A stretch of DNA of 64,000 nucleotides from assembly GCA_019426215.1 (NCBI GenBank), contig CM033393.1, forward strand, positions 9,458,046 to 9,522,045. The letters are read 5' to 3'. The position numbers and the translations under genes are program-made. Each line of letters starts with the position of its first letter. Positions within the stretch are counted from its first letter, which is position 1. Shown piece by piece: positions 55,245-64,000 of this stretch. The DNA comes from Buddleja alternifolia (taxonomy: Eukaryota > Streptophyta > Magnoliopsida > Lamiales > Scrophulariaceae). The notes under the pieces are model-generated. The model saw nothing but the letters and a program-made list of their open reading frames with translations. It ran no database searches and was not told where the DNA came from.

Positions 55245-55766
55245 GTGAAGAATATCCTTAGAAACTTGAAAAGGACTATGAATATCATTCTCATCAATAG
55301 AGGTAAAAATCTGAGGGTGGACGGTTATACTGACTTAGACTTTGAATCTGGTGTGGATGGTCGGAATTCCACCTCAGGGTTTATATTTACGCTAAATAGT
55401 GGGGCCTTGCCTTGGAAATGTTCCTAGAAAGCACAATCGTTGACTCCAACACTGGGGTTGAATACGTAAAGCTGGAAAAGAGGCAGTTTAGTTAAGGAGC
55501 TTTTTGGATAACTTCAAGTGGTTCCTAGCATGGAGCTCCAGTTGCCACTTTATTATGACAACAGTGGAGCAGTAGCACATGCTAATAAACTATGGTCACA
55601 ACAAGTCTAAACACATTGAGAGGATATATCACATCATCAGGGAGATCATTGGTAGAGGTGATATAGTCGTGCAAAAAATTAGTCTCAGCGTTGCTAGACC
55701 GACATCTGGAGAAGGTGGTTATTAGATACCATAGCAAGTGGCATTCAGTGCAAGTGGGAGATTGTT
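55245..55766 (+). pseudogene. copia RNase H remnant
   Basis: KNILRNLKRTMNIILINRGK, GYTDLDFESGVDGRNSTSGF and FTLNSGALPWKCS are the copia RNase H start and first catalytic Asp region. After a stop, LYYDNSGAVAHANKLWSQQ (DNSGAV with the second acidic residue) and the H-E/R-Y-H-I-R-E-I-I motif follow in decayed frames. CAAGTGGGAGAT at 55757 is the purine tract. Confidence 0.82.
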
Positions 55767-58080
55767 AGGATTGTGCCCTTAGATACCATAGAGGATAGGC
55801 ATAATGATGCGTATTTGATACTTCTGTTTATTAATAAAAAGGCATTTCAAGTTATTTCACTTAAATCTTTTTGGCATTTGTAAGTGGTTTACAACATTTA
55901 GTCCGAGTAATGAAGGAGAATCTTCTACTCCCTATGGATTAGGGAGATTGTCACTAGAAAATTTTTGTATTTGATTACTCAATTAGTTCACAAGTCAGAG
56001 GACCCTGAATTGGGCACAAAGATTTTGCAAGACTTGTATAGCATAAACTTTGACATGAGAGTGCTTATTGAGCACTATAAGTTAGTGGGAGCTTGTGTTA
56101 TAAACACATCAATGTAACTGAAGAGTTCGAACTCGACTCACATCGATTTTGTCTCATGGATTTTACTCTATGAAAGTCAATGACATAACTGATTAATTTT
56201 GATAGGTATGTAAGAACCTTAGACTTGAGGAATCAATATGAAGATGCACTTGATAGGTATGTGTGAACCTTAGACCCGAGGAATCAATATGAAGATGCAC
56301 TTCTGATATCTAGTCTGTCATTACAGTAGTTAGATTCAATTTACCTGTCGGTGGGGTAAACTTCGAAATACCACTTTGATGCGCTAGTTGTAGTCTTAAC
56401 TGGTCACCAAGATAAAGTTTATTCTCTCATAAGTGAATGTGTAAGTGTCATATGTTGTCATGAATAAATGATATCAAAGTCTTTGGCCAAGCGGTAGCTC
56501 AATGATCTTATCTTATTATGACATGTGCATATGGTTAAGTCCTGTGAGTTTGATATGTCCATGACTCTCACTTGATTGGAACACAAGAACAAAATATTTA
56601 TACTCATATGATATTCACAATTGGGAAGATATAAAAGATCCAGTCATTTGTTCTCCTTTGGGCTACAATGCCACATCCTTTAGTTTTCTCCCATTGCCAG
56701 TTAAAACGAACCTAAAGAGTCGCGCTTAAAAGATCTGCAAAGGAAACTAAGAATAAGCTAAAGGGAAATTTTTGGTCTTTGATAGAAAAACTTTACTGGA
56801 TAAATTATTTGAGATATTATTATTAATAGAAAATTACTAAAAAACCCCTGAAATAAATTTTTGTATCCAAAAAACTTATGAAAATATTTTCTATCTCAAA
56901 AACCCATTCTACAAACTTTTCTATCCAAAAAAACCAAAAATTAGGATTAACAACTTTTTATACTAAATTATCATTCATTTATTAAGTTAAAAATTAATTA
57001 ATTAATTTTTTTATCAGATTCCTTTTATTTTAAATCTTTCAAATTGATTAATCGTATAATACATAACTTATTTATTCACATTAATTTTTTTCTAAATACT
57101 GTATATAATTTATTTTTAATTTTAATATGGCAATCATCCAAAAATCATTTTTTTTATTTTTTAAAAGAATAGAAGAAGCTGAAAATTTAAGATTAAAATC
57201 AGTTAGTATCGATTATCAATGTAAAAGTTCTAAATAAATAAATTTCTATACTAAACTATAATTAATTAATTTTTAATCAAGAAGGCTAGGGGCAATTAAC
57301 ACCATAAATTATAAACCGTGAAAGTTGGGGGTTTGGAATGAAAAATTGGTAGAATGGTTTTTTTAGATTCAAAAATATATTGATGAGTTTTTTTGATACA
57401 AAATTTTATTTTAAGGGGGTGTTAGTAATTTTCCCATTACTCATTAATTGAGATAAATAATTTCATTGTAAGTTTAATTAATTAATTAATTTTTAGGAAA
57501 AATTACTTAATAATTAAATTATCATATTAATTAATCAATTTATTAGATATGCAATTGATTAAGAAATTACAAGGCAAGACAAATAGGTGCACGCGTCAGG
57601 AGCTTGCACATAGTCGACGTGGGCGTCCTTATGGATGCTCATGTGCTTGTCGTTTTAATTAATTAAGTAATATATGTATCACTTAAGTGAATTAACCAAA
57701 GAACACATCATTATCTCAGTAGCCTTCAAGGCATAGATATTTTCCAACCCCTCTATCTCTCTCTCTCTAGCCGTCTTCAAGAAGAAAAGAAGAGGAGTTT
57801 TCCAGCTACAACTTCGGAGTGGTAATTTAAAGGCAGCGACTGTTTTGCTACTTAGATTGGAAAATTAAAGAAGAACGAGTATTCAAGGAATCGTGAGAAT
57901 CTCACCAACCACTTTACTAGAAGAGGTGAATATTCTCGTTTATGGTTTGAATATGTGAAGTCGAGATGACTACTTGGGAATTTAATTTTTTTCGCCGTGT
58001 TCTATATGTTAATATTTCGTTTCCCAAGATATGCAACTTTCTCGAAAGAAAAATCTTGTTGCCGTTTTCACCAGGTACTC
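55767..58080 (+). repeat. 3' LTR of the copia element, with nested MITE
   Basis: Starts TGTTAGGATTGTGCCC after the purine tract. A 45-bp internal duplication (GATAGGTATGTRWGAACCTTAGAC... near 56203 and 56248) is present. Promoter-like and stem-rich sequence (57730-57960) lies in the right part. End not determined. Confidence 0.6.
56829..57434. mobile_element. Mutator-type MITE in the copia LTR, about 606 bp
   Basis: Left arm GAAAATTACTAAAAAACCCC and complemented right arm GAAAATTACTAACACCCCC are inverted, and similarity extends about 90 bp (TTTTGTATCMAAAAAACT, CCATTCTAC). Flanks are not a clean duplication. No coding capacity. Confidence 0.72.
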
Positions 58081-58291
58081 ATCCGGTGAAATCCTCTTTG
58101 CTGCAGCACAATGTTCTTCGGTGATACCTCACTAAAGTGAAGGTGGATGCCATCCAACAGAGAAAGTTAGTGGGCCACGTACGGAAAATAGCAGAAGTTG
58201 GAAGCCCAACCATGGATTAGGTTTGCATGAAAAGGAATTACGTTGATATGAATAATCCTTAATCTTATCAATTTGTCCTTTCATCCCGAGT

Positions 58292-58650
58292 CATGCCTCT
58301 CAAACTGAATCAAGCATCCATGCCTGTCCAAGATTCCGCAGTCAGAATCACTGAGTTACTAAATGGGTTGAACACTCGATTAACTCCAATAATTGATGAG
58401 GAGCGCGCCCCATTAGATCGACTACACAAATATTTGGATGTCACCTTAAGCTGATTTGCTATTGAAAATTTCTGCTCGAGCCGCACAACCAAATCCTTCC
58501 ACCACCAATTTCACCCAGAATTCAGTCTCAACCACACCAATTCCAATATAGAACTTTCTCCAACAAATCCAACTCTCCACAATATACTCACCTTCCGATG
58601 TTGCATAATCCATTTAGCCCCAATCCGCTAAATACCTACCTCGCCCCCTC
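58292..58650 (+). pseudogene. chromovirus gag start
   Basis: ATG at 58292, then ITELLNGLNTRLTPIIDEER, aligned with IIELLNMLKYQIIKKREEER of the 46-kb derivative. A TGA at about 58451 ends it. Only the N-terminal gag remains. Confidence 0.65.
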
Positions 58651-58849
58651 ATTAACGACACATATTTGATTATTGATTTCTAGCGATGTTCCCATGGGAT
58701 ATATCATGACAAAGTGGAAGAAATTGATAATATTTTTGGTTTTTGGCCTAAATGGAGAATTAAATATTTCTCTTCAACCGATTAACTCTTTAGAGATATT
58801 GATTTTGGCTCCTAAAGCTATTCTGGAAAATCGTACAAGTTGGAAAAAA

Positions 58850-59248
58850 GGGAATCAAATGGATAAAGTGTTGGTCAAATGGGTTTCCTTATCTATTTTT
58901 TTTTTTTTTTTGGTATATACCAAGGTTTCCCCCAACCGGATACCGAAAACTATTTTCCTTCGAGGCGTAGAGATCACCGAAGTGGGTTTTGTCTCTCCCA
59001 ACAAAGCCTTTTCCATACACACCGCCAGGAATCGAACTCTGGACAATGCTTAAGGAACCCAGCTATCTACCAATTATGCTGGACCTTGTTAGTGGTTCCC
59101 TTATCTATTGATGAAGCAACATGGGAGAATCTTTCTCACATGTGTGCAACCCACCCTTCTTTTTTGATCCAGCATAAAATTGTCGAGGTCCAGTTCAAGT
59201 GCCCTATCGTTGGGTCTCGAGAACAAGGCCAACCTCCAGGGGAAAGTA
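58850..59248 (+). pseudogene. chromodomain at the end of chromovirus pol, split by SINE
   Basis: KVLVKWVSLSI is encoded before the SINE and DEATWENLSHMCATHPSFL after it; joined in register they match the gypsy chromodomain that targets integration. The terminal residues and purine tract (CCAGGGGAAAGTA) run up to the LTR. The SINE destroyed the frame. Confidence 0.78.
58898..59095 (-). mobile_element. tRNA-derived SINE inserted in a chromodomain, with target duplication
   Basis: Minus strand: box A-like ATAATTGGTAGATAGCTGGG, box B-like AGAGTTCGATTCC, body, then poly(A) (the T run at 58898-58911). Flanks TTTCCTTATCTATT (58884-58897) and TTCCCTTATCTATT (59096-59109) are the target duplication. 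The SINE lies between VLVKWVSLSI and DEATWEN of the chromodomain. Confidence 0.9.
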
Positions 59249-59686
59249 TTTTCATGGGGCCAATTGCATTAATGACCCAACAGAGCAAGCTAGGGGACCA
59301 ATTATGGAAAATAGCACACGTTGGAAGCCCAAAAGTGGATTATGTTTGATCGAGTATGAGTTCAATTTATGCACTTAGAATAGTATTCGTTGATTTCAGT
59401 CCTTAATTGTTATGAGTTAATTTAATTTTTTATTTCTGCCAAGTAGTTGAGTTAGTGGGGTTAGTAATAGTTTTGATTTTCCTGGATTGTAGCAATTGGA
59501 TGTCTATAAAAGCATGGAGACGTTTGAATGAAAAAAAATCTTTCCCAAGTCTGTTTCTTTCGTCTCTTATTCTGCAACTTGGTTACTGCTCAAAAGAAAC
59601 TCGCTCTCATCTCTCTCTTACTTTCTGGACTTAATTCCTGACTCGAAAAAGAATAATCTTGATACAAATAATCTCTAACTGTATCA
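59249..59686 (+). repeat. 3' LTR of the 58-59 kb chromovirus
   Basis: Starts TTTTCATGGGGCC (compare TGTTATGGGCCC at 46500) and ends CTAACTGTATCA. The tail shares CTTAATTCCTGACTCGAAAA and AATAATCTTGATAC with the LTRs at 44.6, 45.9 and 46.9 kb. TCTATAAAAGC at about 59502 is a probable TATA box. Confidence 0.8.
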
Positions 59687-60699
59687 CTATTCTAGAAGAT
59701 CCAATTGATTCCTTGCCAAACCAACTCTTTGGTACATGCTTGTGCAAAATGAGTAATTCATTTTCACATTAGTAGTGCTTTTGAGATTTGTAATCTGGAC
59801 TCCATCCTTTTGAGCTCTGGATACCAAGATTAATCTGTCGCTACTGCTCTAAATTGATCTTTGGTTGGTTTTTGATATAAACATTCACTTGGCCAAAAGA
59901 AATAAAAAAAATACACATAAGCTGCATTCTGCACGATAAAAGCTCCCAATGTGGGAAATTATGCACTTGATTAGCGTATCCAATCCTTTTATCATACAAA
60001 GCTATTATCAAGACTATGATCTAATTTTAAATAGAGTAATTTTTCAAGTTGATTTCATGTGCAGATTTCTTTATCTTAGCTTATAATTTAGTATATCTAA
60101 TTACTTAGAATTAATTTTAAGAGAACGAAAAATTAATACTCGGTCGTGAGCCACTTAAACTTGATTCTATGGCTAAAATTAGTGAGGATTTAAAATGTCA
60201 AGTTTTACTCTCATGTATCTGAAGTCGGCAATGATTTAAACCCGAATCGAACCTCTGGGTCCGACCGGTTTAACCGCCAGTAGATGACATGAATAGTCCG
60301 AGCTGTCCATTGAAACGGGTTGCACAAAACTGTCTAGAATAAAAGTCCCTAAAACGTAAAACTCAAAAATAGTGTTTTTATAAGTTCGGGATGAGTCTTT
60401 GGAACATCATCGTTTGGGTTCAATTAGGGCTTCATAAATCAATTGGCATCTTTAACTATCGATTAAGGTGGATTAGGACAAAATTATATTAAGATTGGGA
60501 TTAGTGACAATTCAGCGAACAAGGGCGCGACACGTGTATTGTTAGTGGGATCTGAAATCACATAAAAGGCATGGGAATTCCATGGTGATCAGTAGTTTTG
60601 GTTAAAGAAGAATTTTGGCAGATTCTATCTTCCCCTCTATCTCAAGATGTATTCGATGAAATGCCTATGCCACTATCTCGGTCTCTTTAATCCGATTAT
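59687..60699. other. intergenic DNA without recognisable gene
   Basis: No gene is seen on either strand. Confidence 0.45.
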
Positions 60700-61000
60700 T
60701 TGCGAACATTGGTGGTTAACACACATGACACTACATATCCAGTAACTAAAAAAAATCCTACGTCAAGTATTTGATAGAAATGGCATGGTTGAAGGGATTG
60801 ACATTCTTCCTACCATGGATAATTTTCAAGCATTGGTAAGATATCAATCCATTGAAAATTCACTTTTTGCTATGTCTTTTCTACATAATCGATACATTTA
60901 TGAAGGTTGTTGTTTTATGAAGATTAAATATTTGTCATACAATGTTTTGGATGATATACTAGGAAAGGATAATCCCGTTGAAAGAATTCATTCGAAAATA
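60700..61000 (+). pseudogene. RRM fragment like plant polypyrimidine tract-binding proteins
   Basis: TLVVNTHDTTYPVTKK, a frameshift at an A8 run (60747-60756), then LRQVFDRNGMVEGIDI, DNFQALVRYQSIENSLFAMS and RYIYEGCCFMKIKYLSYNVL. YPVT, FQAL-QY and NIY-CC-L-I-YS are the pattern of an RRM in plant PTB-like splicing factors. No flanking RRMs are seen, so this is a captured or orphaned exon-like fragment. After it the open frame to 61123 has no recognisable domain. Confidence 0.68.
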
Positions 61001-61690
61001 GAAACAAAGTTGAAATTGATGTATACAGTAGTTGAGAAGGTTGAATATCCTTGTAAGTTGAAACCTCCTACATTCAATTGCTCGATACCATCTATTATCT
61101 TGCCGGAGAGTTCACGATATTGATGTTTTGCATGCAAATGAAAATTTTGCTGAATTTTGTGAACATGGAGTTCCTAGAAAATATGTTATCCATGTGTTTG
61201 ATGAACGGTCTAAGAGGAAATTGAGAGTCAGGAATTTTGTAGTGAATCTTAAGAAGGACCAATCTACAGAGAACCAATAAGTTACAACATTAGAAGTGAT
61301 GTCTACCAATTCAATTACTTCCTATCACAACTCGATTATGTTTGAAGAAGGCGAACAATTAACGGATAAAAAGACCTCTTTTTAGTTCACTATCGAACTT
61401 GCATCTCATCTTAAGGAACTAAGCATTGAGGAGAAAGCAAGTGAAGGAACTGAAGGTAGAATGTCTTTAAACGATGACATTGGATTTCACTACACTTTAT
61501 TTGACCCCGATGGAGGTGTTATTGCTAAATGGGAAATGCCCCTTGTTCAGCCGCTCTAATGTTGAAACTGACTTTAAATGGGAAGACAGTTCCCGAATGG
61601 GTTTGACTAATGATATGAAATTAATTCAAGTTGTGCACATAAGTGGATATATGCTTTCATCTACTCAAGTTATATGCTTTCATCTAGCTA
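61001..61690 (+). other. unidentified decayed coding-like DNA
   Basis: Short fragments such as GVPRKYVIHVFDERSKRKLR (about 61166) and DDIGFHYTLFDPDGGVIAKW (about 61476) look protein-coding but I do not recognise them. Stops separate the pieces. Confidence 0.4.
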
Positions 61691-62130
61691 GTGGTACATG
61701 TCCACATGAAAGATCCCCAAGCATACCTAACAAAGTTCTACTCTGGTTGCATAGTAAATGAGGTTCATTTCCACATGAAAGATCGGGATGATCGTCGAAC
61801 CACACAAAACAGTGGATTGATTGTTGAGGGGGAGCACCAAAATAATGTGATGGAGTTTTATGGCTTCTTAACCAAAGTAGTCGAGCATACATATTTTCAT
61901 GGCCGTAAAGTCGTGTTATTCCAGTGTGAATGGTTTCACACTGGTAGCAAAAAGATGACACAAAAGGACAAACACTTTGTGAGCATTGATATAAGATCTC
62001 AATGGTATAAAGATGATCCATTTGTGCTACCAAACCAAGTCCAGCAATTCTACGTTAGGGACACAAAGCTAGGTGATAATTAGCGGATTGTGCAACTTGT
62101 AAACCATAGGCATCTTTGGGAAATTGATGC
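61691..62130 (+). pseudogene. CACTA-type transposon protein fragment, DUF4216 domain
   Basis: VNEVHFHMKDRDDRRTTQNS, then GLIVEGEHQNNVMEFYGFLT, VVLFQCEWFHTG and KHFVSIDIRSQWYKDDPFVL, then QQFYVRDTKLGDN and a stop at 62083. This is the pattern of the DUF4216 region of plant CACTA (TNP2-type) transposons. The preceding transposase proper is not visible. About 20 more codons (IVQLVNHRHLWEID) match after the stop. Confidence 0.8.
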
Positions 62131-62154
62131 AAAATAGATAGAAAAAGTACTAGT

Positions 62155-62565
62155 GGTACATGTCAATTTCTAGGTGATAGACTAATTTCGTGGCATAGTA
62201 AGAAACAACAATCCATAGCAACTTCTACCGCTGAGGCTAAATATATAGCCACCGGGAGCTGTTGTGCACAAATCCTTTGGATGAGGCAAAAACTTAGAGA
62301 TTATGGAACAACCCTAGGTCCTACCCCAATCCATTGTGATAACCAAAGCGCTTTAGCTATGACCCAAAATCCTGTCCTTCATTCTAGAACTAAACACATT
62401 GATATTCGCTACCATTTCTTGCATGACCATGTTTAAAAGAAAGATATCTCCATGCACTTCATTGGAACGAACAAACAATTGGCAGATATCTTCACCAAAA
62501 CGCTCACCGAACAACGCTTTTTCACTTTGAGAAGTGAATTAGGTATGATAGATTTAAACGCTTAA
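62155..62565 (+). pseudogene. SIRE-like copia RNase H and pol C-terminus
   Basis: TCQFLGDRLISWHSKKQQSI, TSTAEAKYIATGSCCAQILW, DNQSALAMTQNPVLHSRTKH and IDIRYHFLHDHV, then TAA, then ADIFTKTLTEQRFFTLRSEL and GMIDLNA with a stop at 62565. These are the standard copia RNase H motifs. The N-terminal part with the first catalytic Asp is missing, and one stop lies at about 62435. Confidence 0.88.
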
Positions 62566-63300
62566 ATCATAAAGCATCATATTTATAGGCATACAATTTA
62601 GCGGGAATCCACCTTATGTTTATGTCTAAAGCGTTTGTCAAATATCTGAAATAAGTCATCAATTTTAGGGGGAACTTTAAAATTGTACTTGTCTCAATAT
62701 ACAAAGCAACTGTGATTAAAAATGATTTTTTTAAATTTTATGCATTGATCACTAGCGCTTATCTTTATGCATGACAAAGTCAATCTCTAATAAATGAAAA
62801 TGTCTTTATTAATCCAAGCGATTGATTTTATCTCAAACTTTAAGAAATCAAATTTTGTTCTCAAAAAGACTTTAGCGTTAAAAAGATTCTCACTTTAACG
62901 CTTAGTGAATTTTTCTAAAAATCATGCATAGTTTTCATCGCTGAAAGTAACGTGTGGATAAGTCCAAAAGTTTGGATTTGACAACTACTCACACGTGCTT
63001 ATCAAATCAAACTGACGGTTAATGATTCTTATCTAAAAACTTGGCAGTTCTGCACCAGTCTGAGTACGTGTCAGTGTACTATCAGGCGCGTGCATTTCAC
63101 GCTGAAAATTTCAAATTTCAAATTTTTCAAACGTCTTTAAAAGGTAACCGTGGATTTTAAATTTTATATTTCACAGTTGTTACCATATTTACCGCACTTT
63201 TTGACATCCGTATTTATAAGTAAACGGTTCAGATTTTATTTTTATTCTTTCAAAATTAATTTTTATGCACATGTCTTTCATCTATCAGTTGAGGGGTTAC
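62566..63300 (+). other. SIRE-like region between pol and the extra ORF
   Basis: The first ~150 bp match 12600-12780 (minus strand). The rest has no open frame. It may carry the promoter or leader of the downstream ORF. Confidence 0.55.
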
Positions 63301-63309
63301 TTTTTGCCT

Positions 63310-63317
63310 CCTATTTA
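63310..63317 (+). promoter_or_regulatory. possible TATA box before the extra ORF
   Basis: CCTATTTAAACCC lies about 125-130 bases before the ATG at 63443, followed by a CT-rich leader (TCTCTCTCCTCTACCG). Confidence 0.45.
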
Positions 63318-63442
63318 AACCCTTCAAAACCTTTACAGTAAAACTTTATCACTTCCAAATCTCTTCTACTGTAAAAAGTTATCTCTCTAAAGCAAAAAGA
63401 ACATTTTTCTCTCTCCTCTACCGAAGCCTTTCAATTTCATCA

Positions 63443-63702
63443 ATGGCACCCAAATCTTCCAAATCTGTGGCCGGAAAATCTTCCAAATCCCAGAAATCGG
63501 TCACTGTTAACGCCGGATTTCTTGTTAACTAGGACTATTTCTTTGATAACCAGAATTTCCCTCTTCGGACTGTTCTTCCACTTGTCCAAGAATCTGGTTT
63601 ACGCGATATGATAACTGCCGTTTTCAACTTCTTTGAGGAAGAAACCCTTTTTTCTTCAAGAACGCGAAAATCTCCGACGACGGAAACTCCATTTTCATGG
63701 TA
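63443..63702 (+). pseudogene. extra ORF downstream of copia pol, unknown protein
   Basis: ATG at 63443 in a good context (TCATCAATGGCACC). It reads a basic Ser/Lys-rich N-terminus (MAPKSSKSVAGKSSKSQKS), then FLVN, an in-frame TAG (63531), then DYFFDNQNFPLRTVLPLVQE and SGLRDMITAVFNFFEE. I do not recognise the family. SIRE-type elements often carry a further ORF after pol, often called env-like; this one shows no signal peptide or membrane segment. It ends in the minisatellite. Confidence 0.55.
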
Positions 63703-64000
63703 AATGTGAAAATTTGTGTAGTGTATGAAAATTTGTGTAGTGTGTCAAAATGTGTGTAATGTGTGAAAATATGTGTAGTGTGTAAAAATGTGTATAGTGT
63801 GTGTAAAATATGTATAGTTTGTGAAAATGTGTGTAGTGTGTGTAAAATATATGTCGTGTGTGAAAATGTGTGTAGTGTGTGTAAAATGTGTGATGTGTGT
63901 GTAAAGTATGTTTAGTGTGTGAAAATATGTCTAGTGTGTATAAAAAGTGTATAGTGTGTGTAAGAGTGTGCATTGTGTGTGAAAATGTGTGTAGTGTATG
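63703..64000. repeat. minisatellite of GTGTGAAAATGTGTGTAGT-type units
   Basis: Units of about 16-18 bp vary slightly (GTGTAAAATGTG, GTGTAGTGTG). At least 15 units to the window end. The open frame on the minus strand here is repeat translation. Confidence 0.9.

Larger units (their letters stand above)
54714..58080 (+). mobile_element. copia element with long LTRs, internally deleted
   Basis: A partial 5' LTR (54714-55238) is joined to the RNase H end of pol (55245-55760), then a purine tract and a long 3' LTR from 55767. The LTR copies share TATTTCACTTAAATCTT, GTTAGTGGGAGCTTGTGT and GAACTCGACTC. All of gag, integrase and RT are gone. A Mutator-type MITE lies in the 3' LTR. The right end near 58080 is a guess. 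Confidence 0.75.
58165..59686 (+). mobile_element. internally deleted chromovirus (Ty3/gypsy) related to the 44-47 kb composite
   Basis: A scrap of 5' LTR start (58165-58230, GGAAAATAGCAGAAGTTGGAAGCCCA) is joined to a gag start (MPLKLNQASMPVQDSAVRIT at 58292), then to a chromodomain (VLVKWVSLSIDEATWEN, split by a SINE), a purine tract and a 3' LTR at 59249. Protease to integrase is missing. Same plan as the 46-kb derivative. Confidence 0.8.
62131..64000 (+). mobile_element. SIRE-like Ty1/copia 3' region, continuing beyond the window
   Basis: RNase H and 3' untranslated sequence match the minus-strand element at 10212-13622. An extra ORF and a minisatellite follow. No LTR is reached in the window. 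Confidence 0.72.

Noticed and set aside
63695..63973. His/Thr-rich open frame on the minus strand at the window end
   Set aside because: Translation of the GTGTAGTGTG minisatellite.

Overview
This is nuclear DNA from a flowering plant, most likely a eudicot. It is AT-rich and full of nested transposable elements, with spliced GT-AG introns and plant-type retrotransposon families. Exactly one host protein gene looks intact: an eight-exon MATE-family transporter (DETOXIFICATION/DTX type) at 32540-39089 on the + strand, about 478 residues, all exons in frame. A plastid-like trnR-ACG copy (25709-25782) marks organelle DNA moved to the nucleus. Species cannot be named from this window alone.

Layout. 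1-4305: 3' part of an Ale-like Ty1/copia element, intact apart from one frameshift, with a short 3' LTR. 5284-5518: tRNA-derived SINE. 6578-22346: an old TAT-lineage Ty3/gypsy element (gag, protease, RT, RNase H, integrase, a 52-bp repeat array, and a decayed antisense gene in the 3' region). It is split by a minus-strand SIRE-like copia (10212-13622) and, in its 3' LTR, by a 1.5-kb Mutator-like element with a perfect 9-bp target duplication. 23385-23776: Mutator-type MITE. 23827-25181: CACTA element with a very long internal hairpin. 26288-29000: Helitron-like element. 29652-32340: SINE, MITE and CACTA-like debris.

32480-39100: the MATE gene. Its introns hold an 8-bp-TSD (hAT-type) element and CACTA-like debris. 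39100-44290 and 46955-48300: PIF/Harbinger remnants (Myb/SANT-like genes and a transposase), the transposase split by a three-LTR chromovirus composite (44294-46949) flanked by GTAGT. A PPR fragment follows at about 48.2 kb. 49398-50910: second copy of the same CACTA family, inserted in the middle of a palindrome, itself possibly inside a larger TIR element. 51391-52860: LINE remnant. 52914-53410: second Myb/SANT copy. 54714-58080: internally deleted copia with long LTRs and a MITE. 58165-59686: deleted chromovirus cut by a SINE with a target duplication. 60700-62130: RRM (PTB-like) fragment and a CACTA-type DUF4216 fragment. 62155-64000: 3' end of another SIRE-like copia with an extra ORF after pol, then a GTGTAGTGTG minisatellite.

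The genes do not form a pathway. The window records layered transposition around one transporter gene. The most unusual features are the conserved ~275-bp hairpin in both CACTA copies, the three-LTR composite with a single outer target duplication, the chromovirus derivatives sharing one internal block, the antisense gene in the TAT element, and the extra ORF in the SIRE-like family.
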